Shown here in pieces: positions 11,190 through 22,038 of a stretch of DNA of 64,000 nucleotides. Each line of letters opens with the position of its first letter. Positions within the stretch are counted from its first letter, which is position 1. The stretch lies in the NCBI GenBank assembly GCA_023053575.1, contig JAKZAP010000021.1:4795790-4859789 (forward strand), in the 5' to 3' direction. Source of the DNA: Branchinecta lynchi. Lineage: Eukaryota > Arthropoda > Branchiopoda > Anostraca > Branchinectidae. Below the pieces are notes generated by a model. The model saw only the letters and a program-made list of their open reading frames with translations, ran no database searches and was not told the origin of the DNA. The position numbers were made by a program, and so were the translations under genes.

Positions 11190-11515
11190 AGTATATTGCC
11201 GATCAGTCCTTGCGAGTGAAAAACAGAGATATTCTGACCGATCTAGCACCGGTGACAGGGCGGACGCGGCATCAAAGTCTCCTGGTGCCAGTCAGATGTC
11301 GCACTAACCGGCGTTTGAATTCATTTGTGCCATATTTTATTGAGAAAATAAAAAATATTAGTGAATTCCAAGTGATTTATTATCTTTTGTATAATAATTG
11401 TATATATTCAAGTATTGTAACTCATTAAATGTAATGGTCGACGTATTTAGTGTCATGTCGGCGCTACTAGTTAGATCAATACAAATATCTATTTGTCTAT
11501 CTAATTTCCGTTCGG
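11190..11515 (+). mobile_element. LINE 3' end with C-terminal fragment
   Basis: A short frame reads LAPVTGRTRHQSLLVPVRCR followed by a basic stretch and SFVPYFIEKI, resembling the C-terminal end of jockey/CR1-type ORF2. The non-coding 3' end (11345-11515) matches 56085-56225 in order: GATTTATT, CATTAAATGTAATGGTC, CGTATTTAGTG, AGTTAGATCAATA, ending in a degenerate TCTA repeat. Confidence 0.6.
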
Positions 11516-12051
11516 CCTACAATTAGAAGGCTTGATAGAGACCACAGAATCAGAAATATCTCATTAGTCCCGTTCCCGTTAGTGGCTAGGTAGACGATTG
11601 CAGTAGAGCGTCCACTGGTACAGCTAGCTTTCTTTAGTTTGAAGCTTGCAGCAGGCTTAAGCTTCTGTAGACTTTAGTTACTCCCGGAACTAGTCCCCCC
11701 CCCTACCCCTATTTAAGATTGCTTACAGTGTGTTGCCAGAAGTTTCCCAATATTGTGGACAAGGATGGGCAGTTTAAATAGATATGGGATACTAGACTAT
11801 CTGTTGATGACTCCGGGCAATGAAACGAAAAGGAAATTAGTGGGGGGGAAAACATTTTTTTTAATTGAAAAAAAAATATTTTTTTCAATTGAAAAAAATA
11901 ACTTTTTTAACTGAAAAAAAAAATGAATACTTCTTGAGCCCAAGCTGACTGGGAAACATATCTTCATTCTATCAATGGATAAAACGGATGCGTCAGCTAC
12001 TATCATCGTAGGATACCTCTAGCTCAGATCAGTTTTGTCGGGGTATCCCTA

Positions 12052-12158
12052 CACTGTAAAAAAAAAAATCTTGCAGTATTTGCTACTGGGATTAATTTGT
12101 CTCTAAAAAGATAATCTTGTTTTTAATTCGGATTTACTCGGAGGAACTTTTTACAGTG
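12052..12158. mobile_element. TA-flanked mariner-like MITE
   Basis: The 107-bp element begins CACTGTAAAAA and ends TTTTTACAGTG and is flanked by TA on both sides (12050-12051, 12159-12160), as for Tc1/mariner derivatives. The related sequence at 17757-17790 lacks it: TTGTCGGGGTGTCAATAGTC aligns with the two flanks here, which serves as an empty-site comparison. Confidence 0.8.
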
Positions 12159-12168
12159 TAGCTGCAGC

Positions 12169-12213
12169 ATGGGATTAAAGATGGAGGTTCTCTTGGCTTA
12201 TTTATTCTTGACC
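12169..12213 (+). pseudogene. Leader-exon-like sequence, copy 1 (broken)
   Basis: ATG opens MGLKMEVLLAYLFLT followed by a stop. The DNA matches 17788-17832 over about 40 bases with few differences (shared GAGGTTCTCTTGGCTTAT-type core), and more weakly 23443-23490. The hydrophobic run after a short basic start looks like a signal peptide. The reading frame is closed after 15 codons, so this copy looks dead. Confidence 0.35.
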
Positions 12214-12322
12214 TGAGTGACCCGCTTTAGGGGTTTTTGCGTCTGATTTGAATGAGAAGCCTTTTGCTTTTCCGAAAGCGTCTCTTTGATCCTGATTTTG
12301 GAACGAGAGGCTTAGATTTAAG

Positions 12323-12515
12323 TGCTAGGCTTGAACGTCTCGATCTCTCCTTATTTCAGGCGGAGAATTGGCTTTGAGAGCTTTGGGACGAGATTGTGCG
12401 AGTGGGTCGAGTTTACTTTGTAAATTGATAGTCATGAGAAAAGCAAGAGCAGTATTTTGGAGGAGTTGGGGGATTTCGTCAGTTAGGCTCCGAATGTCCA
12501 GAGTTTTCAAGAAAG
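12323..12515 (-). other. Coding-like fragment, unrecognised
   Basis: On -, about 60 open codons read with protein-like composition (TLDIRSLTDEIPQLLQNTA, later SKLDPLAQSRPKALKANSPP) to a stop at 12325. The frame extends upstream only into a repeat S copy. It could be a transposon ORF1 fragment or a pseudo-exon; no family recognised. Confidence 0.25.
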
Positions 12516-12529
12516 AAGGAAAATAATAA

Positions 12530-12670
12530 ATATTCTTTGAGCCCAAGCTGACTTTGAAACATTTATTCAAACAATGTTTACAACGGATACGTCAGCTATG
12601 GTTCTACGTCAGCTATGAATCCGTCAGCTATGAATCATAGCTGACGTATCCGTTGTAAACATTGTTCGAA
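12530..12670. repeat. Palindromic copy of repeat S
   Basis: CAATGTTTACAACGGATACG then TCAGCTATG on the left is matched by CATAGCTGACGTATCCGTTG then TAAACATTG on the right, so the segment can fold into a hairpin of about 35-bp stem. It is preceded by GAGCCCAAGCTGACT. This suggests that repeat S is itself a foldback or MITE-type element. Confidence 0.65.
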
Positions 12671-12950
12671 TAAAAGGAGAATAATTAAGCTAGAACTTTG
12701 CTCCTGTCTCTTAACTCTGCTTTTTATTTTTTCATTTTAATCCCGTAGCACCTTTTGTAATTAAAATATTTGTATTAAAGGAAAACATGAAATCACCTCC
12801 TTCACCACCTCCTCCTTCCTGAAGTGACATTATTTTATTTATTTTTGTTACCACTTTCAACTAATCCCGTCACCTAAGTTCGAAAAATAAACCCATATTA
12901 ATATATCTTTCTTTTCCCGTAATAATCTGTAGTTAATGTCAATGAATATA

Positions 12951-15224
12951 AAAACAAGAGCTACGAGCTCATATGGCACTTGTACGAGTAGGCCGTACAA
13001 GAAAGTAGATGAGAACGTCACAAAATACACCCGCCATCCAAAAATGCGGTTCGGAAATAGAAATAGGATATTTAGTTTCACTCATTTCTGAGCAGTTCCG
13101 GCATCGTCTCGGATTGTCTGTAGCAAATGCACATGACTGTTCAAACTTTCATCCCAATAAATCCATTTGTTTGATCCCTAGACGTGCTACACGATTTCCG
13201 ATACTCACTCTATCTCCACCTAAAAAAAAATAAAAAAAATCGACCACCTAAAGCATCTTCGTGTATACCATCTATCAAGTTTCACTCGAATCTGAGCATT
13301 TTTGGAAAGTTCTGGTACCCCCCCCCCTCCCACCAACGTTGTCGGAGCCGGTTCGGGCCCAATCTCTTAATTCCCTGTTCCTGTCCATCAAGTTTGACTG
13401 CAATTGGAGCATAGCCTATCTGCAAGTTTCCAGTACCCCCCCTACCTTGGCCGAATCCGGCCCGGACGCCAAATAACAAATCTAGGCCGCATAAACTCGG
13501 CACTGTCGAGTTAGCATCTCATTCGGTCCATCCGTTTGGTTTTTGTGCATGTCAAAAGTCCCCCCCACCCCCAATTCCCCTTGTGGTTGCATATGGTTCG
13601 AACGCATGTTTTACATGTCGAGGCCATCGATTCGTATCACCCATGAAGTTTCACTGGAATCAGACCACTCGTTCGCAATTTATAGAAGTCAATTTCCATA
13701 TTTCTCTTCTCTTGCTCCCCAAAAAATGCTCGGATCTAGGAACGGAAGTTTCCGGGGGTATGTTGTGTCAGGTTCTTAAGTCAAGATAATTCGGGTCGCT
13801 AATATGCCAGCAAAGTTTCGTTGTCGTTTTACATCTGGAACTATTCTAACTCACGACTACCGGAATTCCAGGAAACCCCCTCCAACTCCCCCCACAGAGC
13901 CCCGAAACCATCTGGCTCTGTCAATTTCATCTAGGCCCAATGCTTGTTCCATCCATTAAGTTTCGTCCCAATCCCTCTGCTTTTCTAGTTTCTTGAGTTT
14001 TCCACCCCCCATCCCCACAGGTATCGGACCCGACCCGGACGTGACACTGATCGTCCGAGGCGATAGCTCACCAGACAAGTTTCATTCAAATCCGATCACC
14101 CGTTCAAAAGTTATGCACGCCACTAGATTCCGGACTCCCCATCCACCCACTCCCCCCACGATGGTCGGGTCGGGGAAACGGCTGTTCTCAAGTCAATCTG
14201 TTCGGATCCCTGACATACCTGCCAAGTTTCATCGCCCTAGGACATCAGGAAGTATGCCGAACTCGCGGGATCGCTAGAAATCTGGACCCCCACCCCAACT
14301 CCCCCACAATGCCCTGATCCGGTCCGGTTATGTCAATGACGTGTCTAGGACCTGTGCTCGTTTTTCCCACCAAGTTTCATCCCGATCCCTCCACTTTAAG
14401 CGTTTCTCAAAATATCCGGTTCCCTCCTCCAACTCCCCCCAGTGTCATCGGATCCGGCCCGGATTTAAAGTGAGATGTCTGAGACACGAGGTCATCCTAA
14501 ATATCAATTTTCATCAAGATCCGATCACCCGTTCGCAAGCTAAAAATACCTCAAATTTTGGCTTCACCCTCCCTCCACTCCCCCCCCCCCCCAGATGGTC
14601 GAATCGGGGAATTGACAATTACCTATTTAATCTGGTCAGGTCCCAGACATGCCTGTCAATTTCCATCGTCCCAGCACATCAGGAAGCACGGAACTCGCGG
14701 GATCACAAAAAATTCGGACTTCTCCCCCCCCCCCCCCAACTCCCCCCGAAGTGAGCGGATCCGTTCCGGCTATATCAGTCACGTATCTAGGACTTTTGCT
14801 TGTACTTTCCACCAAGTTTCATCCGGATCCCTCCACTCTAAGTGTTTTCCAAGATTTCCGGTTTCCCCCTCCAACTCCCCCCAGTGTCACCGGATCCGGT
14901 CTGGATTTAAAATGGAGGGTCTGAGACACGAAGTCCTTCCATATATCAAGTTTCATTAAGATCCGATCACCCGTTCGTAAGCTAAAAATATCTCATTTTT
15001 CCTATTTTTTCCGGATTCCCCCTCCCTCCACTCCCCTCCAGATGGTCGGATCGAGGAAGTGACAATTTCTAATTTAATCTGGTCCAGTTCCTGATTTGCC
15101 TGCCAAGTTTCATCGTCCTAGCTTATCTGGAAGTGCCCGATAACTAGCAAAACCGGGACCGACAGACCGACTGACGGACAGAAATTACAATCGCTATATG
15201 GCACTTGAGTAAGCTCAAGTGACA
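12951..15224 (-). mobile_element. Family 2 element, copy 2a
   Basis: The left end is AAGAGCTACGAGCTCATATG then GCACTTG; the right end is a GGACCGACAGACC-like microsatellite, then CTATATGGCACTTG and an imperfect hairpin. Between them are about 14 degenerate units 120-165 bp apart, each with a CAAGTTTCATC-like box (for example 13277, 14223, 14371, 14812, 14947, 15103) and most with a GGATCCGGTCCGG-like box and a CCTCCAACTCCCCCC tract. No conserved reading frame. Strand follows the convention that the microsatellite end is the head, as in family 1. Confidence 0.8.
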
Positions 15225-15744
15225 TACAAACTGTCCTTTCAAATTTCCACTTATAAAACAAAACTATAAACGCCCACAAAAACGAGGGGCTTTTACTTAT
15301 TACGTATAAACAAAGCATTAAAATAACTTGACTTTGACACATACATGCCTTCCAACCTTTTTTAAATTTTCTGGAAAGGGTAAAGATGAGGCCAAATAAA
15401 ACGCCCACCTCAAGGAAGAAGAATTGGAAAATTAGAACAGGGGTCCTTCCCCTCGTTGGGTTTCGTGCCGCCTCAGAAGCAGATCAGAATTTTGGACTCG
15501 AGTTGAGAGGATTTCGACCATACTTACGACGGGGTTCTTCCACGTTTTGAAGTTGGATGAAGGACACTTGTAACATTGATAATAATCATAATACGAGGCA
15601 AACTATGAGTCATTGACCTCCTCAAATTCGTCAACACGCTGTTCGTTGTAGATGTTTCCGGCGAATAGACTGTCCAAGGAATTCTTGAAAGTATTGATAG
15701 AATATAATAGCTCATTACTACTTAAATGGAAGGGCGTTCCAACT
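15225..15744. other. Intergenic, nothing recognised
   Basis: AT-rich sequence between family 2 copy 2a and a D-type MITE. Open frames here lack any recognisable motif. Confidence 0.4.
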
Positions 15745-16202
15745 GTTTCCAACTGAAAAGCCGACTTATTTTTGTGTCATTTAATCGAATACACTGAATT
15801 ATTTGGATTCTGCAAAGGATTTTATTTTATTTTCCACTATCTGTTCTAGTTATGAAGTTCAGAATATCTGCGGCCGTCCCCACAGCATTCTACTATGACG
15901 CGGGAATTTGTAATGTCAACACAAACGCGGCTTTTGAGAGGGAAGTCGTGAGATTGGTGAAGATTGCTTAGCACCTGAACAAACAAAAAATCGTAAATCT
16001 TTCTCGTAAGGCATACAACAAAAATACAAGCACATAGAGGTACAACAAATCCCACGGAAATGCCACTATTTGATAATCGATTATTAGTGAATAGCGTAAG
16101 AATGAAGTAACGCATTTTCCAGCAGGTCTTCAAGCCAATTTAAGTGAATAAGTTATGGGTAAAAAAGATTGTCCCGTCCCAGCTCTTTTTGGTTAAACTT
16201 TA
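15745..16202. mobile_element. TTAA MITE family D, copy 1
   Basis: The left end is degenerate (CCAACTGAAAAGCCGACTTA). The right end is TTTTTGGTTAAACT followed by TTAA. The interior matches the family (TTTGATAATCGATTATTAG, AATGAAGTAACGCATTTTCC). It directly abuts a C-type element that starts at the same TTAA. Confidence 0.65.
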
Positions 16203-16735
16203 AAGGACCCGTCGTGCCTATAATGCCACTGCAGCCTACTTCCGTAATTGCATTAATTAATTCTTAAGCCCAGAGACCCAAACTTCATATGTTACATTCT
16301 GCACTTGCGATTCACTATTTTCCATGAGCATTATACTCCCGACGAGTGTTCGCGGGTTATGCTACGAATGCGTAAAACCGGTTATCTGAATTTTGCCGAG
16401 TTTTTGCTAGAAGTCAATGGATTTGGGAAAAGGCTCAAAACAGCGAAACCCGTGGATAACTTCTTAAAAGCAGAGCATACTTTTACAGTATTTAAATAGT
16501 TCTGAACGCTGGAACTTGAACAGTAAACAGTGCGAGGCGAACTACTCCTTTGAAACTCTGCTGGGTTTCCAAAGATTGAATCCGTCTCGACCGTTTTCAG
16601 CCTCATGCATCCCCCAATTGGATTTGATGAGAAACACGGAAAAACTTGCATAACCGGTATTTCTGAGCAGTCATCTCCTCGGAAGCGACACGCGGGAGCT
16701 TGATTCGGCCCGAAAAGCGCCAAACAGGGAAAAAT
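16203..16735 (+). mobile_element. TTAA MITE family C, long variant
   Basis: It starts TTAAAGGACCCGTCGTGCC like other C copies, carries the family CCGGTTATCTGAATTTTG and GCAGAGCATACTTTTACAG blocks, then extends through a TCATCTCCTCGGAAGCG segment also found at 10010-10085 and 24420-24540. This longer form may represent the fuller element from which the roughly 370-bp C copies are deleted. No transposase motif seen. Confidence 0.55.
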
Positions 16736-16906
16736 GAAGATGTATTTTAAATGTCTTTTTTATTTATTTTCTTCACTTACTCTGCTTTTAAACATGGCGG
16801 GTTAAATTAAGTACGTGGTTACAATAATCAGTCGAGCGCCTTATAAACGTTAAACGTTAGATGAAAATTCAGACTCCCGGGAATGAGAAAAAAAAAATAA
16901 ACGAAG

Positions 16907-17060
16907 ATTTCAGGATTCAGGATTCAACAACTTTACTAAAAAAAAATCATTCCGGCTTGACGACCGGTTACACACAAAGCACATACGCGCTTGAAAAACG
17001 CAACCAGTACACATTTACTATCATATTTTAACCAAACCTTCACTAAAATAAACTAAAAAT
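16907..17060 (-). mobile_element. LINE 3' untranslated tail, truncated copy
   Basis: It matches 10098-10255 closely, including GATTCAGGATTCAA, CTTTACTAAAAAAAA, CCGGTTACACACAAAGCACA and AAACCTTCACTAAAATAAAC. It retains only the extreme 3' part, a severe 5' truncation typical of non-LTR retrotransposition. Confidence 0.75.
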
Positions 17061-17640
17061 TTATTAATTGAGAAACCAACGAAAATGGGGTTTTTATAGG
17101 CCAACGAACATACTGAAATAAAAGGCGAATATTTCGGGAGGACAACCCTTCTTCAGCTTCGTTGATTTTTTGTGATATGTCAGGCCAGTGTGGTTTACGA
17201 AATTATCTGCGCGAATGAGGGCGTAGAATTAATCAGCAATATTAGTACGACGAGTCCTGTAAATGTCTGTGATCTAGACACGGCAAATGCGAATATGCTT
17301 CAGCTTTGACTCCTGTAAGCTTATAGACAAAACAAATATCTGTCTAGTACCCGGAACAAATAAGCAAAAGAACCTCCGTCTCTCTGGTATCTGTGATACC
17401 ACTATGCGGAGTTGAATAGATTTCCTATGCCCTGCCCGATGCAAACGAGCAGAGGTTAGGGACTACGCGAAACATCACAGTTCGTTACCTCTACAAACAA
17501 TCATCGCAATAGGACCCGGGAGAAGAAATGTCGAGAGCAAGCCACTGTTGGTTTGGTAATTTTGGGTTGGTAATTTCATTTTTAATTTTATAAATGGAAA
17601 ATATAACCTATAAAAGTAATAAAGAGGTAAGCTACATTAA
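17061..17640. other. Intergenic, no gene recognised
   Basis: Contains an AATATTTCGGGAGGACAACC / CTTCTTCAGC segment reminiscent of repeat S but too different to assign. Otherwise unassigned sequence. Confidence 0.35.
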
Positions 17641-17688
17641 TACGTCAGTGCAAAGGCGGTTTATACATGCTACGGTCTTTTCCCCTCA

Positions 17689-18090
17689 ATGTTCAGCGGC
17701 TTAGAGGTTAGTAGACAGGCGTCAACTCGAAGCACAGCAAGTAGCTCTGGCTGCGCTACATTTTGTCGGGGTGTCAATAGTCGGTGCATGGGACCTAAGA
17801 CAGAGGTTCTATTGGCTTATGTTTTCTTGCTAGTACCAATGTTTAGCGCATTCCAGGTTCTGTTCTTCGATCGGTTTTGTCCCAGTCCGTCGATTTTGGC
17901 TCGACGCTAAATAGCGTGACGTCGCCACTTTTCACTGTCCCACCACCTTGCGAGGAAAGCTTAGAACTGGAGGATACTGCAGACGGCGTGCATGAGTGGT
18001 TGCTCGGCGAAGGAGGACTTCAGCCACAGATAGCGTGCGCGGAAAGCGCAACGGATTTGAATTCAGATTCAGCAGAGCCAGTAAGTCTGC
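17689..18090 (+). other. Candidate coding exon(s), signal-peptide-like start
   Basis: From ATG 17788 the frame reads MGPKTEVLLAYVFLLVPMFS, a basic start and long hydrophobic core like a signal peptide. An overlapping +frame from 17877 continues with protein-like, acidic composition (PPPCEESLELEDTADGVHEW, later ESATDLNSDSAEP), ending where CCAGTAAGT (18077-18085) could be a splice donor. The two frames differ, so either a frameshift or an unseen small intron lies near 17850-17880. The leader recurs at 12169 and weakly at 23443. It might be a genuine small secreted-protein gene or a repeat; no family recognised. Confidence 0.3.
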
Positions 18091-18198
18091 AGTTCATTTA
18101 GTGTGCGAGTGTATGGAATTTAATGAATGAAGAAAGGAGGTATTTTGAGAGAGGGAATACAGTGAGAATGGATGGCAAAGATAATGAAGGGTGAACGC

Positions 18199-18975
18199 TT
18201 TTGGGATCCCAAAACGTAAGTGGAGGGATACATATGACATCTCAAAAGTTGTCCGTCTGTGAGCACGAAAACTGTCGAAGAATGAGATATTTTGATGAAA
18301 CTTGGTGTGAGGATCCTTTGGGTCAAGGTTTCATAGATGGGCTCTGTAGCCCTAGATTTAGGGGTGGGGGTTCAAATTAAGGGGCAAACAAAACATTTTT
18401 AACAGCTAATAAGATAGTCAATTAAAGGATACCTGAATGGAGAGTACCAAGTATCATCCCTATCTGTATGATTTCCGTTAATATTGCCTGCAGAAAACCC
18501 AATCCAAATGCGAAATAGTGTTTCCAAGCTATGATTTTTGCTCCATTTTGCATCTGTCCTTATTTCAGTACCGAAAAATCTTAGAAATGAATTTAACCGT
18601 CTCCAATAAACCCTTCTTCTGGAATATTTTTTAACCAGTTAAGCCCAAACGTATGTCTAGAAGAAATTCCAATACGATCCGGCCAGCGCTGGACAAGATT
18701 TGAATGAATTGCGCTTTCTGTCTTGGAATATGCATGTGCAAACCTCCAGAAACGAACATCCCTATTTTGAAAACGTCACGCTCAGGAGAAGAATGCTTTC
18801 CTTGGCCATGTCTGTAAATGCATTGTCCATGTTGTGTTAAAGTATGGTTTCATTGTTCAGGTGTCCGTTAAGAGGTAAGAAGACATGCTGAACACGATTA
18901 TGAAAACCTTTTTCTCGCCGGACAAGTAATTCGCCCGGAATTCGGCCAAAACCGAAAAATTTGTTAAAGTAAAAG
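18199..18975 (+). mobile_element. Family 1 element, copy B (head half), split by MITE B1
   Basis: The head is intact: TTTTGGGATCCCAAAACG, TAAGTGGAGGGATAC, a reduced GTCCGTCTG microsatellite, then GATGAAACTTGGTGTGAGG. One tandem unit follows, interrupted at 18426-18867 by a TTAA MITE and resumed at 18868-18975. The normal tail (GGGATCCCATCGAAACC) is missing and is replaced at about 18976 by family 2 sequence. Confidence 0.82.
18422..18871 (+). mobile_element. TTAA MITE family B, copy 1
   Basis: The element at 18426-18867 is flanked by TTAA on both sides. The left end is AGGATACCTGAATGG; the right end read on - is CGGACACCTGAACAATG. It closely matches 36673-37109 along its whole length. TTAA duplication is the signature of piggyBac transposition. 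Removing one TTAA and the element restores the family 1 unit it interrupts. No coding capacity. Confidence 0.9.
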
Positions 18976-19256
18976 TTCCGGATTTTAAGTTGGTCGTCTG
19001 AGGCACGAGATCTTTCCAAATATCAAGGTTCATTAAGATCCGATCACCTGTTCAGAAGTCACAAATACCTCAAGATTTCGAATTCCCCTCCCTCCACTCC
19101 CCCACGATGCTCATTTAGGGTCCCTGATATGCCTGCCAAGTTTCATCATCCTAGCTTATGTGGAAGTGCCTGAACTAGCAAAACCTGAACAGACCGATAG
19201 ACGGACAGAAAGTACAGTCGCTATATGGCACTTGGCCGAAGGGCAAGTGCCATAAA
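18976..19256 (-). mobile_element. Family 2 terminal fragment fused to family 1
   Basis: It contains the last family 2 units (ATTAAGATCCGATCACCTG, CCAAGTTTCATCATCC), the GACCGATAGACGGACAG microsatellite, and the full terminal hairpin GGCACTTGGCCGAAGGGCAA then GTGCC, ending ATAAAAA. It joins the cut-off family 1 copy B directly, giving a chimeric element with a microsatellite end on each side. Confidence 0.75.
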
Positions 19257-19554
19257 AACCAATTAGCTACATTTTTGTCCTTTGTGTTTTGTTTTTAACG
19301 GTCAGCTGTTATTTGTATGTGAGTTTGATTGACATGCTGTAAGCGGCTCAAATAAATAATACTAATGATAAATATAGTAAACGAAATTTTATTTATGATT
19401 AAAAGTTTAATTTTAGAAAGCTGGGAGAAAAACCCTATGATAAAATGAACGAAATTTCATGTTATGATTAGAGCTACAAAACCGAACTGCCGTCGTATCT
19501 CCTTGTCGTTATGTCAGGGTTTGATAGACCAGTAAGTCTAATTGGTTCCGGTTT

Positions 19555-20596
19555 GTTGGGATCCCAAAATGTAAGTGGAGGGATACCTATGACATCACAA
19601 AAGTTGTCCGTCTGTCCGTCTGTCTGTCCGTCTGTAAGCACTATAACTCTCGAAGGGAATGAGATATTTTGATGAAACTTGGTGTGAGGATTGTTTGGGT
19701 CAAGAGTAAGGTCAAGTTCATAGATGGGCTCTGTAGTCCGGCATTTAGGGGTAGGGGAGGGGGTTTAATTTAAGGGGCAAATGAAATATGTTTAAACATA
19801 TAATGTTATTGTCGATTATGGGGTAAAAAGACATGCTGAACACGAGGGTGAAAACCATTTTGTCATCGGACAAGTAGTTCGCCCGGAATGCGGCCAAAAC
19901 CGGAAAGTTTGTTAAAATTAAAAGTTTTATTTGAAGTTGATTAGATGTTCGATTTAGGGATAAGAAGACATGCTGAACATGATAGTGAAACATATTTGTT
20001 CGCCGGACAAGTAGTTAGCCCGGAATCCGGCCAAAACCGGAAAGTCTGTTAAAAGTAAAAGTTTTATTTGAAGTTGATTAGATGTTCGATTTAGGGATAA
20101 GAAAACGTGCTGAACACGATGGTGAAAACCATTTTGTCATCGGACAAGTAGTTCGCCCGGAATTCGGCCAAAACCAGAAAGTTTGTTCAAAGTAAAAGTC
20201 TTGTTTTAAGTTGATTAGATGTTCGATTATGGGGTAAGAAGACATGCTGAACCCTTATGGGAACAGTATTTTCTACCGGAAAATTTGTTAAAACCAAAAC
20301 TTTTATTTGAAGTTGATTAGATGACAGATTTAGGGGTAAGAAAACATGCTGAATCTGTATATGACAATCTTTTTTTTTACCTGGACATATAGTTCGTTTG
20401 GAATCCGGTTGAAATCGGATTTTTATTTTATAAGTTGAACTTTTACTTGAAGTTGATTAGATGTTCTTTATACGGATAAGGTGATACGCTGAATTCGTTT
20501 CTGAACTTTTTTTTCTGGACAAGTATGGTAGTTCATTCGCAATTGTCTGGATCAAATATTAGATTTTTGGGATCCCATCGAAACCTTTGGTCTTGT
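19555..20596 (+). mobile_element. Family 1 element, copy C
   Basis: Head GTTGGGATCCCAAAATG, GTCCGTCTG microsatellite, GATGAAACTTGGTGTGAGG, then tandem units of about 137 bp (conserved core GATGTTCGATTTAGGG...GACATGCTGAACACGATGG...CCGGCCAAAACCGG), ending TTTTTGGGATCCCATCGAAA then CCTTTGGTCTTGTT. Units become more divergent toward the tail. Flanks on both sides carry ATGAAATTTCA-type short repeats (19380-19490, 20660-20830). Confidence 0.9.
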
Positions 20597-20933
20597 TTTT
20601 GCTCGCGATCAGGCGAGACGGTGAGTGATCTGGTTACATGCCCACTGTAAGAAAAATTTATCTGCGACAAAATTAAAGAAATTTCAGTTATGATGAAATC
20701 ATAGAAAGCTGGAAAATCCAACGCACGATAAAATCAATGAAATTTCAGTTATAATTTAAAGTTAGAGAAACGAACCCGCCATGAATCAATGAAATTTCAT
20801 GTATAAATGAAAATTAACTTTTATTTCTTTAATCTTAGAGCCTGAAGTGGACCCTAACCAACAAGTTCCAAAATATCGCTTGAGTACCTAAATGTCAAAC
20901 GGATTATTTGTCTAGTGCTTTCAAATATGCATG

Positions 20934-22038
20934 TTTTTGGGATCCCAAAACGTAAGTGGAGGGATACCTACGACATCGCAAAAGTTGTCCGTCCGTCCGT
21001 CTGTAAGCACGATAACTCTCGAAGGGAATGAGATATTTTGATGAAACTTGGTGTGAGGATTGTTTGGGTCAAGAGTAAGGTCGAGTTCGTAGATGGGCTT
21101 TGTGGCCCTATATTTAGGGGTGGGGGAGGGGGGTTTAAATTAAGGGGCAATCAAAATATTTTCAAACAGCTAATGGGACAGTCGATTATGAGGTACGATG
21201 ACTTGCTGAACACGATGGTACAAACCAATTTCTCGCCGGACAAGTAGTTCGCCCAGAATCCGGCCAAAACCGGAAGTTTGTTAAAAGTAAAAGTTTATTT
21301 GAAGTTGATTGAATGTTCGATTTAGGGGTAAGAAGACATGCTGAACGCGATGGTTCGTTTTTCGCCGGACAAGTAGTTAGCCCGAAATCCGGCAAAAACT
21401 GGAAAATCTGTTAAAAGTAAAAGTTTTATTTGAAGTTAATTATATGTTCGATTTAGAGGTAGAAAGATATGCTAAACACGATGGTGCAAATCATTTTCTT
21501 GCCGGGCAAGTAGTTAGCCCGGAGTCCGGCCAAAACCGGAAAATTGTTAAAAGTTTTTGTAGTTGATTAGATATCCGATTTAGGGGTAAGATGAGATGCT
21601 GGATCCGTGTATGACAGTCATTTTGTACCCGGACATATAGTTCGACCGGAATCCTGGTGGAACCGGAAAATTTGTTTTAAGTTAAATTTTAATTTGAAGT
21701 TAATGAGATGTTCGATATAGGGGGAAGAACAAACGCTGAGCGAGACGCTGAGTTCGATTTTAACTTCTTTTTGCCAGACAGGTTCCGGAATTCGGCCGAA
21801 AGCGGGAAATTCGCAGAAGTAAGGCAGGAAGTTTTTGTCAAAACAGATATGACTTATAGGGGTAAACACAAACATGCTGAATCCATATCTGAACTTGGTT
21901 TTCTCAGAATCTGTTTCTGAATTTTAATAGTAAAAATGTTCAAGGAGTCTGGCGAAGACTCGACCTGGCGTAGACAAGACCCAATTGTCTGGATTAAATA
22001 TTCAATTTTTGGGATCCCATCGAAACCTTTGGTCTTGT
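20934..22038 (+). mobile_element. Family 1 element, copy D
   Basis: Complete: head TTTTTGGGATCCCAAAACG, a short GTCCGTCCGTCTG tract, GATGAAACTTGG, about six tandem units, and tail TTTTTGGGATCCCATCGAAA then CCTTTGGTCTTGTT. It lies only about 340 bp after copy C in the same orientation. Confidence 0.9.

Noticed and set aside
13993..14959. Proline-rich overlapping + strand frames of up to 137 codons
   Set aside because: Produced by C tracts in family 2 units (Pro from CCC in every frame). Not conserved as frames between copies.
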